Assembly (NCBI GenBank): GCA_027451445.1
Contig: DAIDJG010000117.1
Coordinates: 1-64,000, forward strand
From: Singulisphaera sp.
GTDB lineage: Bacteria; Planctomycetota; Planctomycetia; Isosphaerales; Isosphaeraceae
Direction of reading: 5' to 3'
DNA: 64,000 nucleotides
The position numbers and the translations under genes are program-made. The first letter of the stretch is position 1; every line of letters begins with the position of its first letter. A model generated the notes under the pieces. It made no database searches. It saw nothing but the letters and a program-made list of their open reading frames with translations, and was not told the origin of the DNA. Positions 39,195 to 49,500 of this stretch are shown piece by piece.

Positions 39195-40571
39195 ATGCTC
39201 CAGATTCGTGAGGGCGTACCGGCGCGTAATTGCCAGGGCATGACGCGCCGATCGGCGCTCAAGGCTGGGTTTCTGGGGCTGTCGGGACTTGGCTTACCCG
39301 ACATCCTCCGTCTTCGCGCTCAAGGAGCCACCGCGCGCAAAGATACCGCGGTGATTCTCCTTTGGCTCGACGGCGGTCCGAGCCAACTGGAGACTTACGA
39401 CCCGAAGCCGGACGCCCCCTCAGAATATCGGGGACCCTACGGCACGATCGCGACCAATGTGCCTGGGATCCGCATCTCCGACATGCTCCCGAACCACGCC
39501 CGCCACGCCGACAAGATGGTGTTCGTCCGATCGGTCCATCACGACACCGGAGACCACTTCGCCGGCGCACACTGGATGCTGACAGGCCGCTTCGGTTCCA
39601 CGACGGCGAGCCCCACACCGAAATTCCCGTCCGTCGGCTCGTTCACTGCGAAGCTGCGGGGACCCAATCAACCGGGGCTTCCCGCGTATGTCGGACTCCC
39701 CTCGGCGCAAAGTGTTTACCTCTTCCCTGGCTATCAGGGGTCGGCCTATCTTGGACCCGCCTATAATCCATTTGATGTCGATCGCGAGGTGCGATACCTG
39801 CCAGCGAACTCCAAGGTCAAGATCGGACGCCCGCGCTGCCTGGAAAACCTGACCCAGGCCCAGCCGGGTCGGTTCGAGAGCCGGCTTCATCTCAACGCCC
39901 AATTCGACAAGATCCGGCGCGATCTCGACCGAAGCGGGACGATGGAGTCGCTCGACCGCTACCAGCTAGAGGCCGTCGACATGATCCTGAGCGGCCGAGC
40001 TCGCAATGCCTTCGACCTCGATAAGGAAGACCCCCGCCTCGCCGACCGCTACGGGACCGGCCCCTGGGGGCGCTACACACTCATGGCCCGCCGGCTGGTC
40101 GAAGCGGGTGTGACGTTCGTGACCGTCGACATGCCGCACTGGGACGATCACTCCAATATCAAGGAAGGCCATGGATATAAGCTGCCGCATGTCGACCAGG
40201 CCGTGGGAGCACTGCTCGAAGATCTCGACGTCCGCGGTATGCTCGACCGCGTCCTGGTCGTTGTGATGGGCGAGTTCGGGCGTACTCCGAAGATTAACAC
40301 CGGCCAGCCCGGCATTCCAATCCCCGGCCGCGACCACTGGGGCGCGGCGTGTTCCGTGCTGCTCGCCGGCGGCGGACTGAAGACCGGGCAAATCGTGGGG
40401 GCCACCAACGCGCGTGCGGAGTATCCCGTCGAACGGCCCCTAACGCCCGCCGACCTGCTGGCGACGGTCTACCATGTCCTCGGTATCGACCACTCGCTCA
40501 CCTTCCCCGACTTCGCCGGCAGACCCATCCCGATCCTCGACGAGTGCCGGCCGATTACCGAGATTCTGTGA
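39195..40571 (+). CDS. DUF1501 family protein
   Basis: 458 residues. The start at 39195 has GGAG 8 bases upstream. The Tat-like leader is MTRRSALKAGFLGLSGLGLP. Motifs are WLDGGPSQLETYDPKPDAP, HHDTGDHFAGAHWMLTGR, MGEFGRTPKI, PGRDHWGAACSVLLAGGG and ADLLATVYHVLGID. It is a stand-alone copy with no DUF1553 gene nearby, followed convergently by aat. Confidence 0.92.
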   Translation: MLQIREGVPARNCQGMTRRSALKAGFLGLSGLGLPDILRLRAQGATARKDTAVILLWLDGGPSQLETYDPKPDAPSEYRGPYGTIATNVPGIRISDMLPNHARHADKMVFVRSVHHDTGDHFAGAHWMLTGRFGSTTASPTPKFPSVGSFTAKLRGPNQPGLPAYVGLPSAQSVYLFPGYQGSAYLGPAYNPFDVDREVRYLPANSKVKIGRPRCLENLTQAQPGRFESRLHLNAQFDKIRRDLDRSGTMESLDRYQLEAVDMILSGRARNAFDLDKEDPRLADRYGTGPWGRYTLMARRLVEAGVTFVTVDMPHWDDHSNIKEGHGYKLPHVDQAVGALLEDLDVRGMLDRVLVVVMGEFGRTPKINTGQPGIPIPGRDHWGAACSVLLAGGGLKTGQIVGATNARAEYPVERPLTPADLLATVYHVLGIDHSLTFPDFAGRPIPILDECRPITEIL

Positions 40572-40636
40572 TCGCTCAGGAGGCAATCGCAACAATCATC
40601 GGCGCTCCAACATCGGGCCAGCCTGGTTCCGTGGTC

Positions 40637-41374
40637 TCAGCCTCCCGTGCCGCCGAAGGCTGCCGCGAGATCGGTCCACCGCCCCGCAACGACCGAGTGC
40701 GCAGGGGCTCGATAGATCCGCTCCAAGAATTCCGCGCGTGCGATTTCCTTCGCCCCCAGGCTGATTAAATGCTCACTCGCGACCTGACAATCGATCACAT
40801 CGATCCCCAGCGCGAGGAGAAGTTCCGCCAATCGAACCAGCGCCACCTTTGACGCGTTGGAACGCGCGGAAAACATGGACTCCCCGAAAAAGCAGCCTCC
40901 GAGGCAAACGCCGTAAAGACCTCCCACAAGAGTTCCCCCCGACCACGCCTCGACCGAGTGACAGACACCGGCGTGATGAAGCGCCGTGTAGGCGGCCTCG
41001 ATATCACGGCCGATCCACGTCCCGTTTTGATCCGGCCGAGGGCTCGTCGCGCACGCGTGGATGACCTGCGTGCAGGCCGTATCAAAGCGAACCTCGAATT
41101 CTCCTTTCCGGAGGACCGAGCGCAGGCTGCGAGAAACGCGCAGTTCCGCCGGATCGAGGATCAACCGGGGATCCGGCGACCACCAGAGAATGGGCTCCCC
41201 AGGCTCGTACCAGGGGAAGATCCCGTGTCGGTACGCCTCGAGCAACCGCGGTAGCGAAAGGTCGCCACCGACCGCGAGCAACCCTGCTTCGTTCGCGAGC
41301 GACGGAGGCGGGAAGATGGGCCGCGAGTCCAATTGGTAAATCGGACCCATACCCTCCACGGGGATGATCTTCAT
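40637..41374 (-). CDS. aat: leucyl/phenylalanyl-tRNA--protein transferase
   Basis: 245 residues. Adds Leu or Phe from aminoacyl-tRNA to N-terminal Arg/Lys of proteins, marking them for ClpS/ClpAP degradation. Diagnostic motifs are GLLAVGGDLSLPRLLEAYR, GIFPWYEPGEPILWWSPDPR, GTWIGRDIEAAYTALH, GVCHSVEAWSGGTLVGGLYG, GGCFFGESMFSARSNASK and IDCQVASEHLISLGA. The length is typical. No clpS or clpA lies in the window. Confidence 0.96.
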   Translation of the reverse strand: MKIIPVEGMGPIYQLDSRPIFPPPSLANEAGLLAVGGDLSLPRLLEAYRHGIFPWYEPGEPILWWSPDPRLILDPAELRVSRSLRSVLRKGEFEVRFDTACTQVIHACATSPRPDQNGTWIGRDIEAAYTALHHAGVCHSVEAWSGGTLVGGLYGVCLGGCFFGESMFSARSNASKVALVRLAELLLALGIDVIDCQVASEHLISLGAKEIARAEFLERIYRAPAHSVVAGRWTDLAAAFGGTGG

Positions 41375-41517
41375 TGGCCGTGTTCCTGACCTGCCGCAGG
41401 AATCCGTCCGGAAATGAAGACCATCGTAGCGTTTTTCACCTCGTCTCAGAATCCATCACGGAGTGCGCCCGATTCAAAGCGTCGCGGACACAGATCGATT
41501 CGCTCTGACGGTCGCTC

Positions 41518-43233
41518 TCATAACGGAGGTTCGAAAAGCTCATCGTCCCGAGACCCGGCTCGAATTTTCAGTGTTTTTCCTTTTGCGGCACTGGTGGCGA
41601 CCGCGAGCGCAAAGAGAACCATGCCGACGACGATGTAATCCAAGCCCAAGACGAGAACTCGGACTAACAGGTAGATCTTCCAAACTCCGGCGACGAGCCA
41701 GCACCCCACGCCGATCGCAGCGCAGCAAAGCGTAAGAGGATGCCGCAACCCATATCCGTAGCCGGCCAGGAGTGCTAAGATCGCAAGCGGATAAAACAGG
41801 GTCACCTCCCCGGGGAGCCGTTCCGAGATGCCCGGCCCAAGCCGGATCACCGCCAGGCACGCCATCAACGCGACAATCGAGCCGAGGTTCCTGAGCGCGT
41901 GCGCTACCATGTCATCAAACACGGCACCCACGATGAGCGATACGAGAAGGATAAGATGGAACGTCATCACAAGCCGATAAGGCGAGTTGACCAGGCCATC
42001 CAACCCGATGCCCAGTGCGGCCACGAGCCCGAACGCACTCAGTAGACAGCGCCACGAACTGTGCATACGCAGGCCAGTGGCGAACTGGATTACGGCCGCG
42101 ACCAGGATCGGCCATCCTCTCGGTGTGGCAATCCAGCTCGACGCCACCGTGCCCGGCGGTACAAACGCAAGCACCACCAATACGCCGCAGAAGGCTTCGA
42201 CCGCGAACGAAACGCGGCGGGCGGCCGCATAGGCATAGAATCCGGCCGAAGCCAACAGCGTCAGGAAGAGGGGATTTCCTCCCAATCGCTCGCAGAACCG
42301 CGCGAGAAAGCTCTGGTAAACCACTTCGGGCCGATGGCCGATGAGAGCGAGCGCAACCATGATTATCGGCACGAACAGCCCAACGCGAAGCACCCCCGGT
42401 CGTCGCTCAACCAAACCGATTTCCAAAATCAGCACGCCAAGGGCGAGGGCAAAGGGAATCAGGAAGTAGGGTCCGAAGATGTATGGCTCCGCCGCCCCCT
42501 TTGCCAGGTGATGCATCGACCAGCAAAGCAGCGCGGAACGCGCCATGACCGCCGATGCCAGCAAACCGAAAAGCGTCCAGGGATACCACGCCCAACCCCA
42601 CGGACTGCCGTTTTCATGTACGTAGCTGCGTCCTTGGCGAATCGCCGGGACCAGCGACAGAAACACCAGAGCCGCTGCCGGCGAGAAACCAAAGAGCGCC
42701 CAGGAGAGCGCCTCGCCGTGGGGTTGATTCAGCAGCGGTGTCAACGCGACGGGATAGAGAAAGAACAGCGTGAGAATCAGATAGTACGGAACGCGGAAGT
42801 ACGCCGGCAGCTTCAGCCCGATCGACCGCAGAATGCCTTCGCTCAGCGCCACGGCAAACACCAACCCAGAGAAATAGCAGACAATCCCCCTCGTCGGATC
42901 CCGTGCCAGGACCTCGTCAAAGGTCACGGACGTGGCGAGAAACATCAGCACCACGATTAAAAGGACGGTCCGAACGTCGTCCCAGACGCCGACGAAACGG
43001 ACCAGAAGGCACGCCGTCACGGCGAGCAGCAGCGTGTACCCCGCCATCCCCGTCAGCAGGGCCCAGGTCTCGCCTGCGTTCGACTGCATCCCAAAGGACA
43101 CGCGCAACCCGAGGCACACCAGCAATGCGCTCAGCACATAAAACGGGTTGTTAGTGCACACCCAGTCGACCAGTCCCCGCGACTCGCCCGTCCACGGAGC
43201 AGACGCGGAACGAACATCAGCAAGTTGACTCAT
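41518..43233 (-). CDS. multi-pass membrane protein of unknown function
   Basis: 571 residues from MSQLADVRSASAPW; GGGGGAACC precedes this start, and the upstream extension to 43398 looks non-coding. About 14-16 hydrophobic segments run through the protein with short loops (for example FYVLSALLVCLGLRVSFG, VLLIVVLMFLATSVTF). A charged C-terminal tail is GKTLKIRAGSRDDELF. I see no transporter or enzyme signature. Its 5' region carries a pair of near-identical palindromes (43336-43381) that could be a repressor site. Confidence 0.85.
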   Translation of the reverse strand: MSQLADVRSASAPWTGESRGLVDWVCTNNPFYVLSALLVCLGLRVSFGMQSNAGETWALLTGMAGYTLLLAVTACLLVRFVGVWDDVRTVLLIVVLMFLATSVTFDEVLARDPTRGIVCYFSGLVFAVALSEGILRSIGLKLPAYFRVPYYLILTLFFLYPVALTPLLNQPHGEALSWALFGFSPAAALVFLSLVPAIRQGRSYVHENGSPWGWAWYPWTLFGLLASAVMARSALLCWSMHHLAKGAAEPYIFGPYFLIPFALALGVLILEIGLVERRPGVLRVGLFVPIIMVALALIGHRPEVVYQSFLARFCERLGGNPLFLTLLASAGFYAYAAARRVSFAVEAFCGVLVVLAFVPPGTVASSWIATPRGWPILVAAVIQFATGLRMHSSWRCLLSAFGLVAALGIGLDGLVNSPYRLVMTFHLILLVSLIVGAVFDDMVAHALRNLGSIVALMACLAVIRLGPGISERLPGEVTLFYPLAILALLAGYGYGLRHPLTLCCAAIGVGCWLVAGVWKIYLLVRVLVLGLDYIVVGMVLFALAVATSAAKGKTLKIRAGSRDDELFEPPL

Positions 43234-43335
43234 CGTCGGTTCCCCCAAAAGACGTGATCGGGAAAAGGCGCCGGGGACCAGTTGAGAAGTGATGAGGATG
43301 GGTTCCCGGCCTCGTTCCTGAGGATAATGATCTCT

Positions 43336-43386
43336 GACAATTGTCGCAAGAGCGCGCAGGCTATTTCTTCCGACAACTGTCGAAAG
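43336..43386. promoter_or_regulatory. tandem GACAAYTGTC palindromes, candidate operator
   Basis: GACAATTGTC (43336-43345, perfect palindrome) and GACAACTGTC (43372-43381) are 36 bases apart. Each is followed by CGMAAG. They lie between the FAD monooxygenase stop and the membrane protein start, ~100-150 bases upstream of the latter. The ACAnnTGT core resembles sites bound by BlaI/MecI/CopY-type repressors, but no such regulator gene is in the window. Confidence 0.4.
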
Positions 43387-43413
43387 TTGAGTTCGCATCC
43401 CTCCGGATGCGGT

Positions 43414-44655
43414 TCAGCGCTCGACGCGGACTCGCCGGAGTCCGTACCCGATCATGCGGCCAGGGAGGTTTCTAAGCCCGGGAATGGAGCGCATGACTCG
43501 TAGCGCCAGCGGAACGCGAAACGGCTTCCCCGCTTGCAAGGCCGGAGCGGCAAGGCGCTCTTGCATGAATCTCTGAAACGCCTGAATGACCTTCGTCGGC
43601 AACTCCCGTCGCTTCTGGACTGTCGCCAGCTCGGCGTCGGTCACCTGTCCGCGTTTCAACGACTCGCCCAGGATGTTTGAGGTTTCGACAGCGTCCTGAA
43701 TCGCGTAATTGATGCCGACCCCGCCAACAGGCGACATCACGTGCGCCGCGTCGCCGATCAAGAGAACGCCGGGCTTGTGCCAGACTGGCAGGATGCTCGA
43801 CTCGACTGAAAGGACGGAGACTTGCTTCCAGTCCTGGAGGAGTTCCACGCGGTCGGCCAGCCACGGTACGACCTCGGCCAGCGCGGTCCTCAGCGCTTCG
43901 ATGCCGGACGCGCGGAGTTTTTGAAAGCTCCCCTTCAGAATGACGTAGCCAATTTGCCACTCATCCACGCGTTCCAACATCACGGCGAAGCGCCCGCCTT
44001 GAACGGCGATCATGCCGGCATCCGCCGGATCCGTTGGCTTGCGAGGCAGCCGGAACCAAACGACGTCCATGGGAGGCGCGGTCTTGATCGGTTCGAGACC
44101 CAGAAGTGAGCGCACCTTTGAGAAGCGACCATCGGCCGCAACGGTGAGCGCTGCACGTACCTCGTGCCACTCGTCATCGGCACCCCGATAGCGGACACCA
44201 CGGATCTGACCGCTCTCTTCGACCAACCTTTGAACGTTCGCGCCCAGCACCAACTGAAACGTCGGATAGCGCTTCGCCTCCTCGACCAGAAAGTCCAGGA
44301 AGATCGACTGGGAGAGCATCGCGACGTACGGAAACTTGAGCTTCATGCGGCGAAAATCCGCCAACACGACCGACCCCTCGGGCGTCGTCAGGCTCAGCGA
44401 CCTCATTTCGCCGTGCGGGATCGCCAAGAGCCGGTCGACCAGCCCAAGTTGGTCGAGGACGTCGAGCGTTGACGGGTGAATCGTGTCGCCTCGAAAGTCG
44501 CGGTCGAAGTCCTTGTGGGATTCCAGCAACATCACCGCGATGCCTTGACGTGCCAGCAAGAGCGAGAGCAGAACGCCCGCCGGCCCGCCACCAACCACGC
44601 AACACACGGTCTCGGCAACGTCGCGAACGTCCACGGGCGCATTCACCTCTGACAT
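43414..44655 (-). CDS. FAD-dependent monooxygenase/oxidoreductase (PHBH-like)
   Basis: 413 residues from MSEVNAPVDVRD, with GAGGGAG 5 bases upstream. FAD fingerprints of the p-hydroxybenzoate-hydroxylase group: GxGxxG as CVVGGGPAGVLLSLLLARQG, the DG motif VAADGRFSKVRSL, and the GD motif LLIGDAAHVMSPVGGVGINYAIQDA. Likely hydroxylates or epoxidises an aromatic or isoprenoid compound, or acts as a geranylgeranyl-reductase-like enzyme; the substrate is unclear. It lies upstream of the membrane protein on the same strand with 180 bases between. Confidence 0.9.
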   Translation of the reverse strand: MSEVNAPVDVRDVAETVCCVVGGGPAGVLLSLLLARQGIAVMLLESHKDFDRDFRGDTIHPSTLDVLDQLGLVDRLLAIPHGEMRSLSLTTPEGSVVLADFRRMKLKFPYVAMLSQSIFLDFLVEEAKRYPTFQLVLGANVQRLVEESGQIRGVRYRGADDEWHEVRAALTVAADGRFSKVRSLLGLEPIKTAPPMDVVWFRLPRKPTDPADAGMIAVQGGRFAVMLERVDEWQIGYVILKGSFQKLRASGIEALRTALAEVVPWLADRVELLQDWKQVSVLSVESSILPVWHKPGVLLIGDAAHVMSPVGGVGINYAIQDAVETSNILGESLKRGQVTDAELATVQKRRELPTKVIQAFQRFMQERLAAPALQAGKPFRVPLALRVMRSIPGLRNLPGRMIGYGLRRVRVER

Positions 44656-44963
44656 GCCGACTCCCTCGCAAATCCCTTGTGGCCTGGCCCCCAACTTTCG
44701 GCACGGTAACGCGAGATGGCAACAACTTCAATGCGGTCCGGACACCGGCCAGACCGACCCGTCTCCATCTGAAACCAGGAACGACTTCGCAGATTGGGCT
44801 TTTTATGTGTTGAGGCCGCCAACTCTGTTGATTCCTGTCAACAGACAAGGGGAAAAGCGGTATGAACTCATGGCCTGCTCGCGTTACACTCCTTTCATGT
44901 GACCGTGGACATTGGGATCGTCCCCGATCCACGGTGCTCGTGAACAGAGTTTTGGAGAAGGGG

Positions 44964-45227
44964 ATGCGCCTGACGATCGAGCAAACAACCACGGAGCAAG
45001 GGGCGCCAGCCGCCGAGATGGATCAGCTTCACCGTTGGGGTTGGAGTGTGGGGCTGACGCGACTGGAGTCGGCTCCTGATCAGGAGCGCTGGGTGGTGTC
45101 GTGCATTCGGGGCGACCGCCACATTTACGCCGAGGGGACGGTGCGATCCGAAGCCTGGGCCCTGGCGCTCGAGAAGGCCCGAGAGGCCGACCACGCCGAC
45201 AACTACGATCAATCGCCCGCCAGGTAG
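44964..45227 (+). CDS. small hypothetical protein, 87 residues
   Basis: Start MRLTIEQTTTEQG at 44964, with GGAG 6 bases upstream. The compact soluble protein contains WGWSVGLTRLESAPDQERW and VRSEAWALALEKAREA, a beta-then-helix pattern seen in many small planctomycete proteins. No function can be given. It is followed after 95 bases by the acyltransferase gene on the same strand. Confidence 0.65.
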   Translation: MRLTIEQTTTEQGAPAAEMDQLHRWGWSVGLTRLESAPDQERWVVSCIRGDRHIYAEGTVRSEAWALALEKAREADHADNYDQSPAR

Positions 45228-45322
45228 AGCGCGGGCCGCCGTTGGGCTAAAGTGGGAAGGACCCATCTGGACGACCAGGTGGGTCTGGTTCTCTCACCCG
45301 GCGAACGGCGACCGAGCCCACC

Positions 45323-46516
45323 ATGGATCCCTCCGCAAGTTCCCCTTCCACGACCCGATTGACGTCGATCGACGTCTACCGCGGGTTCGTGATGTTCCTG
45401 ATGATGGCCGAAGTCCTCCACCTCCGCACGGTGGCGAGTGCCCATCCAGGAAAATGGTACTGGGCATTCCTCGCCCGTCACCAGAGTCACGTGGAGTGGA
45501 TCGGGTGCACGTTGCACGACCTGATCCAGCCCTCGTTTTCGTTTTTGGTCGGCGTGGCGCTGCCATTCTCGCTCGCGTCTCGCACGGCCCGGGGCCAGTC
45601 GACGTTTCGGCTGACGCTCCACGCCGCGTGGCGAGCGCTGCTGTTGGTTCTGCTTGGGGTGTTTCTGCGGTCCCTGGGACGCAAGCAAACGTACTACACG
45701 TTCGAGGATACCCTCAGCCAAATCGGCCTGGGGTATTTCTTCCTCTTCCTCCTGGGTTTGCGCCCCACTCGCGACCAGTGGATTGCGCTTGGACTCATCC
45801 TGGTTGGCTACTGGGCCGCCTTCGCTGCGTATCCGCGTCCTGCGTCGGATTTTGATGTCAACGCCGTCATCAGCAAGAAGGACCAGTCGACGGTGATGAG
45901 CGGTTTCGCCGCTCACTGGAACAAGAACACGAATCTGGCCTGGGCGTTCGACCGCTACTTCTTGAACCTCTTCCCTCGCGAAAAACCGTTCGTTGCGAAC
46001 GACGGCGGCTACGCGACGCTCAGCTTCATCCCCACGCTCGCCACGATGATCCTCGGGCTGATCGCTGGGGGCGTATTGCGCAGCCCCAGGACCGCCGCGT
46101 CCAAGATCGGCTGGCTCGTGGTCGCGGGTGTGCTTTCACTCGGGGTCGGCTACGGGCTGGGCGGGCTTGGGATCTGCCCTGTCGTGAAACGGATCTGGAC
46201 GCCGAGCTGGGTCCTTTTCAGTGGAGGGTGGTGCCTCCTCATCCTCGCTGGAGCTTACGCAGTCACTGATGTGCTCGGCTGGAAGCGATGGGCTTTCCCG
46301 TTCATGGTCATCGGTATGAACTCAATCGCCGCCTATTGTATGGCCGGACTAATCGAGGGCTGGGTTGCCGATAATCTCAAACGACACCTTGGGACAAGCA
46401 TCTTCCTCGCCCTCGGCCCAAGTTACCAGCCGTTGCTTCAAGGAGCGGCCGTTCTACTGGTGCTTTGGCTCATCCTCTTTGGGCTGTATCGTAAGAAAGT
46501 CTTTCTCAGGATCTGA
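45323..46516 (+). CDS. HGSNAT/DUF5009-like membrane acyltransferase
   Basis: 397 residues and ~10-11 membrane segments. The N-terminal TRLTSIDVYRGFVMFLMMAEVLHL is the hallmark of bacterial relatives of heparan-alpha-glucosaminide N-acetyltransferase (DUF1624/DUF5009). It is followed by LHDLIQPSFSFLVGVALPFS with the conserved Asp and Gln/Pro pattern. Such proteins transfer acyl groups from the cytoplasm to extracytoplasmic sugars. The start has no SD and is supported by the conserved N-terminus. Confidence 0.9.
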   Translation: MDPSASSPSTTRLTSIDVYRGFVMFLMMAEVLHLRTVASAHPGKWYWAFLARHQSHVEWIGCTLHDLIQPSFSFLVGVALPFSLASRTARGQSTFRLTLHAAWRALLLVLLGVFLRSLGRKQTYYTFEDTLSQIGLGYFFLFLLGLRPTRDQWIALGLILVGYWAAFAAYPRPASDFDVNAVISKKDQSTVMSGFAAHWNKNTNLAWAFDRYFLNLFPREKPFVANDGGYATLSFIPTLATMILGLIAGGVLRSPRTAASKIGWLVVAGVLSLGVGYGLGGLGICPVVKRIWTPSWVLFSGGWCLLILAGAYAVTDVLGWKRWAFPFMVIGMNSIAAYCMAGLIEGWVADNLKRHLGTSIFLALGPSYQPLLQGAAVLLVLWLILFGLYRKKVFLRI

Positions 46517-46537
46517 ACGAGCTCAGACAACGAGCTT

Positions 46538-46561
46538 GGAAGCCGGCGTTCGCCGGCTTCC
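46538..46561. terminator. bidirectional intrinsic terminator-like hairpin
   Basis: GGAAGCCGGC and GCCGGCTTCC pair perfectly around a GTTC tetraloop. The hairpin sits between the convergent acyltransferase and DUF4091 genes (stop codons at 46516 and 46577). Confidence 0.75.
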
Positions 46562-46576
46562 TCGATCGTACATCTG

Positions 46577-49500
46577 TCAGCGTCCGTTCAAGCTGGCGAT
46601 CGCCGCATCGAGCTGAGCCCGGAGCTGGGTATATGTTTCAGCGCTTCGTGTGGCTCGATCTCCGAGCGCAAAACCACCGAGGATCTCATTAAGTCGTTGT
46701 TCGCCCGCTCGCGCTGCGGGCGTACCGGGCCGCTCGCGAATCAGACGAGCCAGTGTTAGCATGCGACGATAGTCGTCCAGCCCTTCACGAAGCCGTTCGA
46801 ACTGAAGCGATGGGAGCAGTTCCCCGTCTGGGCTCGTGTTGCACCAGGCGTAGTCATCTTCGCGGCAATCGAGTGCATAGTAGGGGTCGCCCGCAACCAC
46901 GTTCCAGTGCCAGGCGATCCGGAACTTCATGCCATATTGTTTCGCCGCTTTGTACATGTAGACGCCGTACGTCCAACGATCGCCGCCGTTGTAAAAGCCC
47001 CAATCGCTGCCGGCCGCGTGCAACAGGTCCACGCCGGCCTTGTCGTGCAAGTTCCAGGCGACCGCGTGCAGCGCCTTCGCCAGGCGGAAGTGTGGATCCT
47101 TCGTGCCCGTCCCAGTGAACGAGCTCGGCGCCGTGAAGTACGGCGGCCCCTGTGGAAACGCCCGGCGGAAAGCCTCGGCGTTCTCGGCGCTTCGGACCAG
47201 GTCATCGCCAATGGGCTCGTCGCCGATGTTCCAGTAAACCGGCAACCAGCCCGTGGCGTCGGCATGTTTCTGCACCGCGGAGAAGACCGCTTTGAGAAAC
47301 GCCGAATAGTCCGTGAACCCAGCCCCTTGCGCGGCCGAGTCGTCGCGATAATACGTGTTCAAGCCCTCGAAGGCGCAATAGCTCACGACCGGCATGCGGA
47401 ATCCCTGCTCTCGGAAGAGCTTCATTTGCTCGTCACCCTGGGTGAAGTCGAGCTGCGGTTTCCCGTCCTTGAACCCGTTGAATCGGACATTCGGGAGCCC
47501 CGTCGCCGTGGTGAAGCCGTATTCGTGCAGCTTCGCCAGCGATTTCGCGGCCACCGCGCGATTCCACTTTTGCGACTCATCGCCGTACCACGGTAGGTCG
47601 ATCGTATGGCCAAACGGTCCGGCTGGGACATCAATGACGTCGAGGGTTCCTGGACGCACGGTGAACTGCAACGGTAGCGACAGCTCGCCGCCCCCCTCCG
47701 CTTTGAGACTCACAGAGCCGCGGTATTGCCCAGGGGGCGTCTTGGAGGGAACCTTCACCGTCAGCCAGAACGTTCGAGTGACGCCCTGGGGCACCGGAGC
47801 CGTGCCGCGCGGCATGATCAACCGCGGCGAGACCGTGTAGACCGTCCCCTCCATCGTCACGCGCGTGATGCGATGCTGGACGTACCCGAGATCCACCGCC
47901 GAACCAGGAATGGACGCACCACCAGGTCCCGTCAGCGTTGTCGCTGAGACGGAAACGCGACCGAGATTCTTGAGCGGTGCAACAGAAACCGTGACCGGCT
48001 CGTACTCACCCGCAAAGCCCGAGGCGGTCAACGCCTCGACTCGTTCGTCGGGCAGGGGACGGTCCTGGACGTGGACGTCCTTCATCCAATCGCGTTGGAA
48101 CGCGATGAACCCGCGCGCCTGATCGGCGGCCTTCGCCTGAACGGCCTGACCGGTCGCGGGTGGGAGGACGCGTTTGAATTCGTTGTTGAAGTGCGAACGG
48201 CGCCTCGCTTTGACGAAATCGAGGAACCGTTGCCCTTCGGCTGCCTTCGAGTCGGGGTAAACCACGATCGCCGAGACGCTGCACGCCCAGTTCTCGCCCT
48301 CGAAATCGATGTTGAGTTGCTGGTCGCGCACGTCAACGACCAGGTGTTTTTCCTGGAAGTACGGCACCTGGTATTTGTCGAATGTGTCGTCGCTGGGGAG
48401 GTCGTCGCTTTCCCAGAAGCGGTAATAACGCTTCTTGAAGGAATCGAGATCCATTGTATCGATGTACTGCGTCCCCTCCAGGATCAAGGCTCGGCGCCGA
48501 TACCGCTGAAATTCACCCCAGTAACCGGATGGGGAATCCATGTTGACGAAGACGTGGTACTTCCCGTTGGGCACGTCGATGGCGAGCCCGCCCTTTTCGA
48601 CACAGACGAAGTCGCGATAGAGCGGGTCGGGCTGCAGCGCGTCAAACGCACGCCAGATTTGAGCATCCTTCCAGCCGAAGCCGCGTCCCTTCGAGTACGC
48701 CTTACTTGCGTCGAGCGGTTGGAATCCCTCCATCAGAGGGCTGCCCGCCGGCCCGACATCGAACGCCCAGAGGCCGTCGAACTGCATCCGCGCGGGTTCC
48801 GTGTCACGCTCGAGCCGGATGTTGTCGACGAACAGCGGGGCCGAGGGCTTCTCACCCAGAGAAAAGACCACTCGTGTGATCGCGTCCTGTTGCAACGGCC
48901 TTCCCGGTCGCGACTTCTCGCCAACATACAAGGCGGTCGGCAGCACGAGCGTGCTTGCACCCGGAGGAACGACGGTCGTGTAATTAACCCGAGTCCAGTA
49001 GTCGGTTGTCTGCCGGTCGCGGATCTCGATGGTCAATTCGATGGGCGCTTTCGCGTCGGTGTACACATCGGCCTTCAGCGCCTCATAGCCAAGCCAGTTC
49101 TGATCGCCGTCAAGCGCGACATAGCCCTGGTCGATGCGGAGCGCCTTCTTGCCATCGGTCGCATGCTCGCCGACGACCGTTCCTCCCCCGAACGGATTGC
49201 GGTCCTCAAACGAGGTGAGGGGACGGACCGGGGGCCCCGCGACTTTAATACTCGCCTTCGCTTCGAGGCGCGTGCCGCAGGCATAGCACTTCCCCCAGGC
49301 CGACTGGTTGCGATAGCCGCACTCCGGACAGCGCACGGCGTCGGCGCCCGGTTCGCTCGGAGGCACGATCGGCGCCTCCTCGCGACCGATGATCGGGTTG
49401 AGCGTCAAAGCAACGTCTTTGCCGACGGCTTCCACGCGCACATCGTCGACCCAGAAGTAGCCCGGCGACATCAGTCCGAAACTCGGATGGGGGCCCTCCT

